A stretch of 64,000 nt of DNA. Origin: Lindgomyces ingoldianus (lineage: Eukaryota > Ascomycota > Dothideomycetes > Pleosporales > Lindgomycetaceae). The translations under genes were made by a program, and so were the position numbers. The stretch lies in the NCBI RefSeq assembly GCF_010093535.1, contig NW_022985205.1, positions 100,161 through 164,160 of the forward strand, written 5' to 3'. Each line of letters opens with the position of its first letter. The first letter of the stretch is position 1. This document shows, piece by piece, positions 25,885 through 37,751 of this stretch. Below the pieces are notes generated by a model that had not been told where the DNA came from, made no database searches, and saw nothing but the letters and a program-made list of their open reading frames with translations.

Positions 25885-26492
25885 ATAGTAGCACTACTAG
25901 TGCTTTTTTTTTATTAAGTGTTATATGTTAGCTAACTTCTAGGCTAATGCCTACACCTTATACATATAGCAGAGCTGTGGTCTGCATTGTAACTACTATA
26001 TGTAAGGGGTGGTAGCTTTTTCTTTTTCTGTATACTAGATAAATAAACTGTTTTTTTACATATTCTTCTCTTCTAATCTTATAATAAGAAAAATAAGTGC
26101 GTATAATAAAAAAAATAAAAAAAATAGGCCTTATATAAAAGTGTTATTAGTTTAGTTAGTCTAGAGCATCTTTGCGCACAGTATCTAGCTAGTCTATAGA
26201 TGCTTCTATCTAGACAGAGAGGCAGTTAGTTAGAACTAATAATTAAAAAGCCTAGTTTAGTGTTTTCTTTATATATATATTTACTAAGTTGTTTTTACTA
26301 TTAATTTACTTTATTTTAGTAATTTCTCTTTTCTTGTATAATTTATAAAGTAATATAATGTTAATTATAAGTTACTTTTTACTAGTAGTGCCTAGCTTAA
26401 TAAGGTAATTATATAGAGACCTTAAATCTATATAGATTATTACTAGAATTAGTAGTAGTTTAAGTGTTTATATAATTTGCTATAAAGTTATA
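25885..26492. other. AT-rich RIP sequence, no gene seen
   Basis: Target DNA of the palindromic element at 26493. No domain could be read. Confidence 0.5.
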
Positions 26493-27592
26493 ACGTACTT
26501 TATAGGCAAGTTGCTCACACACCTAAGTTGCTTACTTTTACTAAGACCCTACTAAACCACCCTTTCTACACTAATGCATTCCCTACAACACTACTTAGAC
26601 GTGCTAAAAGAATGTTAGATACAGCTTACGCTTTAAGCTTTTAAATAAAACATAAAACTCTTAAAAAAATGTGCTGTAGCTATGTGTAAAGTTTTATAAA
26701 AAACAATAAATAACTACAGCGCTAGATAACCTTTACAAGCTAATTCTACAGCTAAATTATAAATGCTAGGTAATAAAAAGAAGCAGGTGATTGTTAAGAC
26801 TATACTTAAGCTATATGCGCAAGAAATTTCCCCTTAGATAGCATTTATAGCTAATATAGCTAATTCTTTACACGCTAAGCATAATCTAGGCTATGTTTAC
26901 ATAAACTAGCCTAGTATGTTTGTAAAGCGTTATTTAGAGCTTAAAGTAAAGTTTTAAGCGCAAGTATAGTTAAAAGATATCTAGCTAATTATAAACCCTA
27001 TCTTACTAAAGTTGTACGTGTTATTATCCTAGATGCTATACTTAGCTTTAATATTCTCTATAAGGCTAAACCTGCCCTAAATTACTCTAGGACTCTTATA
27101 GAGGGCTCTTTTATAGTTGTACTTACGCTTAAATGTTACTTTAAGCTCTAAATAACGCTTCACAAACGTACTAGGCTAGTTTATGTAAACATAGCCTAGA
27201 TTACGCTTAGCGCGTAAAGAATTAGCTATATTAGCTATAAATGCTATCTAAGGGGAAATTCCTTACGCATATAGCTTAAGTATAGTCTTAATAATTACTT
27301 GCTTCTTTTTATTGCCTAGCCTTTATAATTTAGCTGTAGAATTAGCTTGTAAAGGTTGTCTAGCGCTATAGTTATTTATTATCTTTTATAGAACTTTGTA
27401 TATAGCTATAGCACATTTTTTTAAAAGTTTTATGTCTTATTTAAAAGCTTAGAGTGTAAGCTGTATCTAACATTCTTTTAGCGCGTCTAAGTAGTGTTGT
27501 GGGGAATGCATTAGTGTAGGAAGAGTAGTTTAGTAGGGTCTTAGCAAAAGTAAGCAACTCATGTGTGTAAGCAACTCGCCTATAAAGTATGT
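26493..27592. mobile_element. Palindromic (fold-back) Fot1-like derivative, 1.1 kb
   Basis: It is flanked by TA (26491-26492 and 27593-27594) and starts ACGTACTTTATAGGC. Its right half is the inverse of its left: arms of about 450-480 bp surround a 150-200 bp centre. Both arms carry the transposon's 5' end and the start of the transposase region (FIKRYLELKVKF). The complete copy at 54954 has inverted ends of only about 60 bp. It is non-autonomous. Confidence 0.85.
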
Positions 27593-27594
27593 TA

Positions 27595-29235
27595 CTAAAA
27601 GTAATTACATTATTAAACTTTTTAACTATTTTATATAGTTTACTAGTAAGGACACTTCTAGTTACTTTTTTACACTTAGTAGAATTCTAGTGTATAATGT
27701 TGCCTAGTATTTTAAAGTAGTTACTTTACTTTATATAGTCTTTATTATTTAATATAATTAAAAATTTTAGCTGTAAGCTAAGGTCTTTATTATTAGTAAA
27801 TAATTTATTTATAAAAATAAATAGCTTTGCATAATTAAGCTGTAATAGTAGAAAAGTAAGACTACACTTACTATTATCTATCTGCTATTAGATTTATACA
27901 TTAAGTGTGTTAATGTTGTTATATAAAGGGTCTATAGTTTATGCAGTAATAAATAGGTTAAATGCTGCCTTTAGTTAACACATAAATGCAATGTATACCT
28001 CTCTTACATATTACTTAATATATTATTATGCAGCATCCTTGTCTTTTAGGTTAATTATATAAAAGTAGCTTACTTATCTCTTTTAAGTAAAAACTACTAT
28101 GTTATGCATAAGTTTAATTTTTTTACTAGTAAACTTAATAAGCTGCTTTTTTACTAAAATAGTTTTACTTTTTATGTAAAACTTTACTTTTTATAGTTTT
28201 TTCTCTTCTTTTTACACAAAATTTTTTATTATAATGCTTAAAGTGTTATATAAATGCTTCTAGTTATGTCTAGAGCCTATGTTGTGCATATAGTGCATAT
28301 TTACCTAACTTTTTAGAATATCTAGAAAGATGTCTATGTACTAAGTTTTTTAAATATTTAGCTATTAACATAGATTAATAAAAATCTTTATTTTATTTAT
28401 AAAGATATTATATAGTTAACTTATATAGTTATTATTTTTTTTATGCTTTTTAAAATTATATAATTTTATCTACTAAAAGTTTTTCTTTAGTAGTTTCCCT
28501 CTAGAGTAGAAGTTTATACAGGTTATAATGTAGTATAGATTATGCAGGTGGTATTAGTAGTGCATACATTACTGCAGGCGGTGGTGTGTACAATTAAGGG
28601 TGTGGAGCAGGCGTTAGGTAGGGTAGCATGTATTGTTTGTACAGTAATTAGTGTAGTGCTAGCTAAGGTGTAAAAGCAGGTAATGCTAGTATATTTAGTG
28701 TTAATAGCAGCATTATGTTTAGTCTGCTTCTATGTAAAGCCTTATATAGTAATAAAGCTTATATATAAAGCTTTTTTAGTGCAATTACTTTTTTTTATGC
28801 TATATTATATAGCTTCTAGGCTTAGGTACCTTTAGTGCTTAGCTATAGTGTAATTTCTTTATTTTCTAGCACTTATATAAGCTTTCTTTTAAACACGCAG
28901 CTAAGTGCTAAGAAGTTTTATAGTATTTATTTTTTAAAATTCTTTATATATAAACTTAGAAAAGTAGCGCCCTTTTAAGTTGTTATATATAAATTAGTAA
29001 TTATATAACTTATATATAATTAAGTCTATAAGCTTATTAAAGCTTCTAACATGTTAATCTTATTATTCTAGTACTCTAGGCTAGTTTTATTTTATAGTGT
29101 TACCTTTAATATCTTTATATTCTTTATAAGTTATTTATATAATAAGAATTATTCCTTATTCTTTTTATTATTACATAGTGTTATTAGTTGCTAGTAAGAT
29201 TTTATTATAATAGTATAGTTAATTACTTTTCTAGT
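27595..29235. other. AT-rich RIP sequence, no gene seen
   Basis: The sequence is TA-dense and stop-filled in all frames. A less mutated stretch at about 28500-28700 (repeated GCAGG and GTGTA motifs) has no recognisable product. Confidence 0.45.
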
Positions 29236-29880
29236 AAATTGCGCAGGTACTGCTGTTATCTAGCTGCTAGGTTATGCAGCTTTAATAGCTTTAGTATGCG
29301 CCTTACACTATCTTCTTTTTACTTTATATAGTAGCAGAGCTTGCTATATAATGTAAAAGATTAATCTACTATTCTAAGAGATAAGTAACTAAATAAAGTA
29401 CTTTATAAAGTATAAGTACTTTATTATTACTTTTTTTAAGAGATAAGTAATAAAATAAAGTGCTTTATAAGGCGTAGAGTTAATTGCTTATGCAGTAGAT
29501 TACACAGGTACTGCTGTTATCTAGCTGCTAAGTTATGCAGCTTTAATAGCTTTAGTGTGCGCTTTACACTATCTGCTTCTTACTTTGTATAGTAGCAGAG
29601 CTTGCTGTATAATGTAAAGGATTAATATGCTATTATCTAGCTGCTAAGTTGTGCAGCTTTAATAGCTTTAGTATGTGTCTTACACTATCTCTTTTTTACT
29701 TTATATAGTAGCAGAGCTTACTATATAATGTAAAGGATTAATCTGCTATTCTAAGAGATAAGTAACTAAACAAAGTACTTTATAAGGTGTAGGTGCTCTA
29801 TTATTACTTTTTCTAAGAAATAAGTAATAAAATAAAGTACCTTATAAAGCATAAGTACTTTATTATTACTTTTACTAATT
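29236..29880. repeat. Imperfect tandem duplication of about 116-261 bp units
   Basis: A block beginning GCAGGTACTGCTGTTATCTA recurs at 29241, 29502 and (from TGCTATTATCTAG) 29628. Each is followed by a block ending near AATGTAAAGGATTAAT, and AAGAGATAAGTAA motifs punctuate the array. Confidence 0.75.
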
Positions 29881-30081
29881 TATAGTTAATTAAATTAACT
29901 ACTAATTAGTGTTAAATAGGCTCTAATAGCTAGCTGCTTATTGTATAAGCACTTAAGTAGTAAAAGTAAGAGTAGTGTACAGTGTGCACAGCATATAAGG
30001 TAAGTAAGGTAAGGGTAATATGTTTCTAGTTCTATTGCTCTTATCTTTTCTCTGTATAAAGAAAAAGGGGGATATCTAGAT

Positions 30082-30180
30082 GTTCGCGCACAGAGGTTCG
30101 CGCACAAGCATCATGTGACATAGATACGTGATCCTGCTTGTGCGCGATCGCTCGTATCCAGACCGTGACGCTGCTGCTGC
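30082..30180. other. Un-RIPed patch with direct and inverted repeats
   Basis: This GC-rich island sits in AT-rich DNA. GTTCGCGCACA is repeated directly (30082, 30096). GCGCACAAGCA (30100-30110) pairs perfectly with TGCTTGTGCGC (30135-30145), an 11-bp stem with a 24-base loop. No coding frame is convincing. Confidence 0.6.
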
Positions 30181-30288
30181 GTACAGACACTTAGGCTTAT
30201 ATAAAATAATAAATAAAGCATTATATTATAAGTATAAGTAGAGCAGACTAGGTAAGGTCTATGTAAAGAGAAAAGAATAAGTTACTAG

Positions 30289-30501
30289 TGTCTAAATAGT
30301 AGTATTTAGATACACAGTTAAGCGTTATGTGTTATAGTCTTGTGTTACAGTTGTACAAACAGACAGATAAATACCCCTTTCCTTTGCATAGAATTAGAAG
30401 AAGGAGAATTAACACCAGTTACCTGCAACCCCCTCCCCGCGCGATGTGTACACCGTGCAAACCTCTTTGCTTTGCATAGCTAGCATGGAGCCCATTCAAC
30501 A
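30289..30501 (+). repeat. Second copy of the 210-bp LTR-like repeat
   Basis: It matches 9157-9366 from TGTCTAAATAG through GATAAATACCCC to CATTCAACA. A purine-rich AAAGAGAAAAGAA lies shortly upstream. The flanking pentamers differ, so it is not a demonstrable solo LTR. Confidence 0.5.
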
Positions 30502-33500
30502 CTTATAGTCCCTATCTATAGTGTTTAGAAAGTATTTAGAACTACTTTAGAACTAATTTAGATAAAATATAATAAGTACAACTATCTAACTAAAATTTCT
30601 TGTTACTAAGAAATAAACTAAAAACTTAATACTAATATAATGCCTTTAGTATAATATTTTTATTTAGTAGTAACTAGTAGTGTAGTTATTATTAATATAG
30701 CAAATTTATTATTTATAGTAATAAGTGTTTACTTACCTTACTTATATAGTTTAGTTAATGTTGTTAGTTTTTTTTTAGCTATTATCTAAATTTCTACTAT
30801 GTAGGTATTATTATACACCTAACATCTTATAGCTTAGTCTGCTAACTAATTATAGTATTAAAGAAAAATACTATGCTGCTCTATCCCTTTTATACAGCCT
30901 CTTTAGAGGCGTTTTAAGTTATCTGCTTTTAAGCTACCTATGCTTTTACTTATAGCTTTTAAGTTAAGTTCTCTTATTAGTTTTTTAAATTAAAAAAATG
31001 TAAATATTACTTTATATAAATATAGTTTAATACTACTAAGGTCTAGTTTACTAACGCGTGTGTAAGTTTTTTTATATTATAAAAAAAATTCTAGTCTATT
31101 TTAAGCTATAGGCAGCAGCCTAAAACATAGAGAGTAAAAAGAATAAAAAAGAGGCTTTTAAGGCTATTTTAAAGTTTACTTAGAACCTAGCGTAAGTAGT
31201 GTAGGTTATAAAGAGTTAGAAAGCTAGTCTTCCTACAGCTAGTGTCTAAGTAGCCTTATTCTACTAAAATACTAAGCTGCTCTGTTAAATTTTAGCTCTA
31301 AAAGCTCTAGTGTCTAACCTTTAAGTAAACATTATAGCGCTCTTAGGCAGCTAAATATAAGGCAGAGGGGGTTTAAAAAAGGTCTAGAAGGGAGGGAGAA
31401 AAGAAAGAAAAGCAAAGAAGAAGAAAGAGAAAAGTCTAGAGGTGTCTAACAGCTTGCTGTTAGACCTCCCTAGTGTAATATCTGTAAAGTTATAATACTA
31501 TTATGTATAACTATAAATTAACTTTTTACTTTTATACTTTATTATCTACTAAGTAATTTATGCCTTCTACACTAGCTTTAAAAGCCTTAATCTACTTATG
31601 TAAGGCCTTTAAAAGTCCTAGCTACTTTAAATGCTTATTATAAAAGGCCTTTAGTTTATAAAAAGCACTTATAAAATTTAAAAGCCTTATACTAGACTAG
31701 ATTAAAGTTATGTCTTACTTATTTTACTTAGTACTTAAGTGTTTTTTTAGTAAAGCTTACTAGTAAGTATTTTCTTTACTTTCTACTTCTTTATATTATT
31801 AATAGTACTTCTACAGAGTTTTAGAGGTTCTTGTTTTAGAAGTAGATTCTAGGAGTCTTTATAAAGTATATTTAGTGCAAAGACATTATGTATTTTTAAC
31901 CTTAAAAGTAGCTTTAGGTAGTATAAGTTTCTAACTTATTTAAGTACTTTAAAGAAGCCTTTTTATTACTTAAATAGTTTTTAGCTAGGTCTTTAAACAG
32001 CTAACTTTTAGTGTCTAGGTAGACTATGTTACTAACCTCTTAGTTAACTAGCTAGTAGTAGCAGTTAACTACAGTTTACATCTAATTTTAGGCCTTTTTT
32101 ATATAGGTCTTAGCTAACTTCTAGGCTGCGTGTATACAAGTTGCTAATGCTAGAGCATCTTTATAATTTAACTTATCTATAGCTGTAATAGGTTCTGTAG
32201 AATGTTTCTAGTTCTAGCTTTAATATAGTTTAGAGCTATATAAGACTTAATATAAAAACATTTTAATTATTTTATAAAGTAAAGTTATCTAAGCCTAATT
32301 AATTAAAGGTAGTAAGGAACTTTAGTTATCTTAGTTAAAAAATATAAAAGGCCTTAGTTTTTAATTAATATACTTATTTATAATCTTTATTTAGCTATTT
32401 ATTTTTTATAATAAGTAAAAATAGCTTGTTTAAACATGTAATTAATTATAACTATAATCTAGTTATAACAAAACTTATTTTAAAAAAAATTCTTAATGTT
32501 AATACATAAGTGCTGCATTAGTTAATTAGAAATTAAAAAAAGTAAATAAACTCTAGAGTTTAAGTTTATTTTAAATAAGCTTTATAATAAAGAAGGTAAT
32601 TCTATATATATTATTTATAAGTAGCCTTTATACTCTTTTAGTAGTACTTTTAGGACAGTAACTAATAAGTCTTAGTAGCACTAAGGTGTGCTAAAGATAC
32701 TTAGTTATAGACTTTTTAGATAAGTTAGGTACATAGCAGTAAGTCTGCTAAAACACATAAATAGTTAGCATAAAAAAGTAGTCTGTTTCCTATCTAATAA
32801 TAGTAAAGTAAAAGCTTTTACTTTTACATAAAAAAGACTTAATTCTTTTAAAGTAATACATAAATTAATTTTAAAAAATTTAGAGACATAACCTAGTCTA
32901 GTGTTTTTATAATATTTAGTAAAGTTACTTAAGTTATTATTTAAGTAATATAGTACTAGGCTAATTTCTTATTAATTTAGAAGTAAAGTTAGTATAGTCT
33001 AAGTAAGACTTTTAGCTAGTTATTAGTTTAAGCTGCTTTTAAATTTTCTATATCTTATTTATAATAGCTAAGAATGTCTACTCTAGTGTTGTCTTTTCTA
33101 GTGATGTACTTAATTTAAAAGTAATACTAAGCTAACTTTTTAGCTTAATAAACCTAATAAGTATTAAGTACTTTTATTATTATAAAGTACTTTAATAACT
33201 AATAATTAGTATATACTAAAGTGCTTATTCTTATAAATGTAAGCTTAGCCTTTTATTATTTAAACATAGTAATAATTATAAATAGCTCTTTGTTATGTAT
33301 TTCCTAGTTTAGCTCTAAACTAGATAGGACCTTACTATAGAATAAAACAGGGCACTAATTTCTATTAGCATGTTTCTAAGATAGGACTCCTGCTACTACT
33401 CTATCTAAAGTGTTAGTTTTAATTTTAGTTTACAACACAAAGTTAAAATAGTAAAGTATAGGTATACTTAGTAGCTTAGACTTTAGCCTTTTAAAAGCTG

Positions 33501-35130
33501 TATTACACTCTAAAGTCTATATAACAAAGTAGTAAGACTTTAAAGTGTAATAATTAGTTTTACTATATAAAAGAATTTTAAAATAAATTATTAATAGAAT
33601 CTAGTAAAGCCTAAAAAATCTTTTACACCTGTTATAGTAGTAGGCGCCTGCTAGTTGCATAGCACCTCTACTTTCTCTAGGTTAACCTCTAGTCCTTTGT
33701 TTAAAAGTATATAGCTAATGTAACAATTCGCATGAATCATTCCATCTCAGGTCGTCCAGAACCTATCTGAAGGGTCCCTGTATCAGCTCTAACCCTAACT
33801 TAATTCTCATGAATCGTGTCCATCTCAGGTCGCCCGGAACCTATCTGAAGGGACCCCGTATCAGCTCCGACCCTAACTCAACCTGGCCCCAACTCTGCCC
33901 TGCCCCCCTGCTGTACCCTTATTCCTTTGTGTATTTAGTTGCACCTCGCCCCTGTAGCTAGCTTGGTAGTTTTCTAATATCCTTTTGTACAAGGCCTATA
34001 GGTGTTAATGGCATTCCCAGGTTCAGAGTCCCCACGCACTCCCATATGCCTCTGAGTGGATTCCCACCGCATTCAGACCCATTGTCTTGCCTGTGCCGTT
34101 ACAGCTAAGATACTTTATTTAAGTAACATAAAATTTACTTTTTTAATTTTTACTTATAGTCCTGCTTACTAGAGCCTTTCTAAAACTTTCTTAACATAAA
34201 AAATAAAAGTTGCCTTATTTTTAAAGTAGAGAAAGATGTTATTTAGGTAGGTAATGTAGAAATTATTTAAGTAGTTAATTAATATATTATTTCTATAGCG
34301 CTAGTAAGTTACTAGGCTATTATATAATTTAAAAAGCAAAACTTTACATTTATATGTTCTATATTATGTCTAAAAGGTAACTAGTACACTTTTTAAAGCT
34401 TAGGTCTATTCTAATTTTAGTAAAGGCTGCGCAAATATTAAACTTAGTAAAGATAGCTACTTTTATAGGTCTTAATAAGAGTTTGTTTATACACAGTATT
34501 AGACACATATCTTTATAAGTAATAGTGTTAAGTTTATTGTAATTAATATAAATATATAAGTTACTATTTAGTTTCTATACATAAAAGATAAAAGATGTAA
34601 AAGGGCTCTAACTCTACTTAATAAAGCTATATTTTAGATTATTTATAACTAGCAGTAACTTCTTTAGCTTTAGCTAAACATTATTCTACTTTACAGTAAA
34701 AGAGACTTTAAAGTTAAAGTAATTATTAGTTAAAAAATTATAAAAGCTAGAAAACTTTTTAGGGCTAAAGTAGGGCGTTTTAAAGAGAGACGATTGTAAT
34801 TAAGCAAGATAATAAAAGCTAGCGTAATAAGAAACCCTAAATTATTAGAAGAAGAATTAAGATAAAGTAGTACGCCTTTATAATTAAAAAGCTAGGAGAT
34901 CTAGCTTATTATAATAATTAATAATAAAATAGGCTAGGAAAATAGTAAGGAATAAGATAAAAGTAAAGCAAAAAGTTAACTATACTTATAAGGGGCTATT
35001 TAGCTAACTAATTAGAAAAAGGTGCTATAGACTATAAAGTTTTATGTAATTATTACTCTAAATTACAACCTTAAACAACACTTCTAACGTGATAGCTAAT
35101 TAGGTCTAAAACAGGTTAAACCCTCCTAAA
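30502..35130 (-). pseudogene. Decayed minus-strand Ty3/Gypsy element
   Basis: Read on the minus strand, about 34560-34240 resembles a Gypsy reverse transcriptase: a YINYNKLN start with VAIFTKFNICAAF near the first catalytic aspartate, itself changed to Asn. Further left, stop-filled sequence would hold RNase H and integrase. No LTR of its own was identified. A TGTAACA-type solo LTR is inserted at 33719. A purine-rich, partly preserved patch at 31370-31440 interrupts the decay. Assignment beyond Gypsy-like is inference. Confidence 0.6.
33719..34103 (+). repeat. Solo LTR, TGTAACA type, 385 bp, with internal duplication
   Basis: It is bounded by TGTAACA and GTTACA and flanked by exact GCTAA duplications (33714-33718 and 34104-34108). 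The CATCTCAGGTCG..CCGTATCAGCTC block occurs twice, about 75-80 bp apart, which makes it longer than the 290-bp forms. It is little RIP-mutated. Confidence 0.9.
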
Positions 35131-35147
35131 ATATAACCTCTTAGTCC

Positions 35148-35268
35148 TGTACTACGGTACGTACCTGGCAATTCACTGTCTGTACAGTACGGCTCCAAAA
35201 ACGACTACGTTTGTACGGCTCACGTAACAGGTACGTTAACGTACTACGTCTACGTACTACGGACTGTT
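35148..35268. other. TACG/ACGT-rich patch beside a dead mariner
   Basis: GTACG, TACGT or ACGTAC recur more than ten times in 120 bp, at an unusual CpG density. It may be the degenerate 5' end of the neighbouring Tc1-like element or its insertion site. Confidence 0.4.
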
Positions 35269-35292
35269 GGAAGCGTTGGTGCTATGGCCATA

Positions 35293-36152
35293 CGCGAAGA
35301 ACCCCTGTTTGAAGACTGGAAACGGGATATCTAGTCTGATGAGACATCTGTGGTCTGTGGTTTTCGAAGAGCAGGATACCACGTTTGGCATTTATCTTCC
35401 GAGCGTTTTGTTAAGTCCTGCATTCGGCCGCGGTGGAAGGGATTCTCTGAATTTATGTTCTAGGGTTGCTTTTCGTATGATTCAAAAGGCCCATGTTATA
35501 TCTAGAAGGCATAGACAATGAGCAAAAGGAAGATTGCAGATCAAGAATTAGAGGATGTCAACAGGGAACTTGAGCCTCTTCTTAACGCTAAGTAGGAGCT
35601 AAATACGCCTTTGGCTTGAATGGGTCTTCGAAATTAACTAGGACGAAAACTACAATGGACGTGGGATAAACAGCATAGTAAGCTTCAAAGAGAGGGCAGT
35701 ACTAGGATTGATTGGTGGAGATATTGCCGTTAGGTTGTTATCCTAAATTTAATTTCTTTTGTACAAGAATGTGAGAAGACTCGTCCCGGAATGATTGTTT
35801 AAGAGAATGGTGCAAGCCCACACAAAGTCTTTTACAAAGACAGGCTCTATAGCTTGGGTGGGTTATGCACTTGCTGTGGCATGGAAACTCTCCTGACTTA
35901 AATATGATTAAGCCAGCCTGGGCTTATATAAAAAGAGTAACAACGAAGAAAGGGGCACCTCAGTCAAAAGCAGAGGTAGAGCGCGTATGGCGAAAGGGGT
36001 GGGAGGAGTTAGAACAGTGGCGGATTCAGGCTTGGATTGAGAGGATTATACGGCATATTCAGGAAATTATTCCTCTCGAAGGCGGTAATGAGTATAGAGA
36101 GGGCAAGACTGAGAAGGTAGGACAGTTTCAAGCTACTATTACAGATGAATGA
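35293..36152 (+). pseudogene. Tc1/mariner-family DDE transposase, broken
   Basis: Catalytic half of a Tc1-like transposase. Legible blocks in order: SDETS with a preceding stop where SDE of the first catalytic Asp is expected; RFVKSCIRPRWKGFSEFMF; KGPCYI; WTWDKQH; and GNSPDLNMIKPAWAYIKR, in which the usual PDLNPIE reads PDLNMIK. The last 95 codons (35865-36152) are open and end ..EGGNEYREGKTE. At least one frameshift separates the two halves, and several in-frame TAG/TGA codons lie between them. The N-terminal DNA-binding part is missing. Composition is host-like, so it decayed by ordinary mutation plus limited RIP, unlike the AT-rich copies nearby. Confidence 0.85.
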
Positions 36153-36519
36153 GTCGATATTGAATAAAGATGCCTGGTATGGATGACTTTTGTGGCGTTT
36201 GTGGCCTACGCCACCGCGCACGGTCCTGGAAACGACTTTTGAAAGACACCTCCGTTAGGACGGCATGTACAAGGGGGGCTCATGTACGGAGAGCGTAAGA
36301 GTCTTGTTCGAGGGGAATACTTCCGATTGGATGCATCAGAAAGTGTCCGAAAAGTCACCGCTTGACCCTAGCCATTACTGATAAGGTTAGGCCATATTCG
36401 CTGAATGGGTACTAAATAATAGAGTTGTAAGCGAAGGCAATCATATAATTGACCTCAGTCTCATAGGTGTGCACCAAATTTCAAGACTCGGCTCTTTCCC
36501 CAAGGTGACAACCACAGAC

Positions 36520-37398
36520 ATGTCTTCTTTTTCAAGCCCCTACGTGGAAGCCCTTCGGTCCTTCTATAACGCGATCGGCAAAAGGTACAACGGCTTAACG
36601 GGTTCATTACACAGCGAAAGTGCACAAAGACTTGTCACCGCGGCAGGCTCAACGATCAAAGCGGGCAGCTGGGTTCTCGATTTAGCCACGGGCACAGGCA
36701 ACGTGGCCTTCGCCGCAGCAAGCAGGGTGGGCCGAACCGGACGTGTTCTGGGCATCGACATTTCAGACGATTTCCTGGAGCTTGCGTCTCAGGAAGCAAA
36801 AAGACTTGGGGTTGGAGAGTTCGTCGATTTTCTCCAGCAGAATGTTAGCGATCTCTCACTTCCGGAACCATATGCCGGTAGGCGGTGTTTTGATGTGGTA
36901 ACTTGCGGGAGTGCCATCGCCATGATTCCATCTCCGGAGATGGTATTGGCTATGGCTGCAACGGAACTGTTGAAACCAGGTGGAATATTTGTTGCGGACA
37001 TGCATGGGACGCATGTGCCTGCGAAGATATTTCTTGATGTTGCAGTACCGCTAGGATTCGAGTCCCCGATCGATCCAGTGTGGCTTAGCGATCCACAGGC
37101 AGGTTTTCATAAGATCTTCAAAGATTCGATATTCGAGCTGAAGGCTCTCACGGCGAGCAATGTGTCTTTAGAGGCCAAGTGGGATGCAAGCACGGCAGAA
37201 GCGACAGAGAAGCTTTGGGAAAGTATTATCGTTGACTCGACATGGATTTCCTTTGGCGTGGACAAGCTTGATTCGAAGGTCATTGCAGAAATCAAGCAAG
37301 CTTGGGCTAAGAAACTCAGCGATTACAAGGGTCCAGATGGGGTTATCGTTGCTGAGATGAAGCAATATCTTGCTGTAGCCATTTCCAAAAGCGAATAA
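36520..37398 (+). CDS. Class I SAM-dependent methyltransferase
   Basis: A single-exon gene of 292 residues predicted to transfer a methyl group from S-adenosylmethionine; the substrate is unknown. Motif I, DLATGTGN (residues 54-61), is the glycine-rich SAM loop, and GIDIS (78-82) carries the acidic residue that binds the ribose. DVVTCGSAIAMI (about 125-136) and LLKPGGIFV (about 150-158) fit post-motif I and motif III of the UbiE/COQ5-like group. The frame is open to an upstream ATG at 36469, but MSSFSSPYVEALRSFY at 36520 gives the more natural start. No signal peptide or membrane segment is seen, so it is probably cytosolic. It follows the mariner remnant by about 370 bp and converges with the membrane-protein gene downstream. 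No biosynthetic cluster partners are present. Confidence 0.88.
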   Translation: MSSFSSPYVEALRSFYNAIGKRYNGLTGSLHSESAQRLVTAAGSTIKAGSWVLDLATGTGNVAFAAASRVGRTGRVLGIDISDDFLELASQEAKRLGVGEFVDFLQQNVSDLSLPEPYAGRRCFDVVTCGSAIAMIPSPEMVLAMAATELLKPGGIFVADMHGTHVPAKIFLDVAVPLGFESPIDPVWLSDPQAGFHKIFKDSIFELKALTASNVSLEAKWDASTAEATEKLWESIIVDSTWISFGVDKLDSKVIAEIKQAWAKKLSDYKGPDGVIVAEMKQYLAVAISKSE

Positions 37399-37751
37399 GC
37401 GGCCTACCCCAGAGGATGTGACGAAAGACACTCAATTCGTAGGTGGACGCTTAGGACAAACTAGGGGACTGAAAGAGGGAAAATTCTTTCCTAGAGATGT
37501 GTTCTGTGGTTATTACTCTTGGCCACAGTCCCGTTATACGATATGATCTACAATACATTGTGGAGGCGGAGTTTTGAATCAGAGGAGGTTCCTGTAGCCA
37601 AAAGCTCTTTCATTATTTCCTTTCTCAAGCCCAAATAGATATGCTCCATGCATACATGTCACTAGAAAACGTATTGCGAACCAAAGTCTACTGTCTCAAT
37701 CAGTCTCTTCACCCAACAATGATGCTAAACGCCAGAAATCCAAAATTAGAC
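37399..37751. other. Intergenic region between convergent genes
   Basis: It should contain the 3' ends of the methyltransferase and the membrane-protein gene. A small plus frame here (37641-37892) overlaps the latter antisense and is not supported. Confidence 0.5.

Noticed and set aside
29895..30107. Minus-strand 70-codon frame with a leucine run
   Set aside because: It lies in AT-rich repeat DNA; the leucine run comes from a short CTT/CTA repeat and no homologous feature is visible.
9157..30501. A single 21-kb element bounded by the two 210-bp repeats
   Set aside because: Flanking pentamers CTAAT and CTTAT differ by a transversion that RIP cannot cause, and no coherent interior was found.
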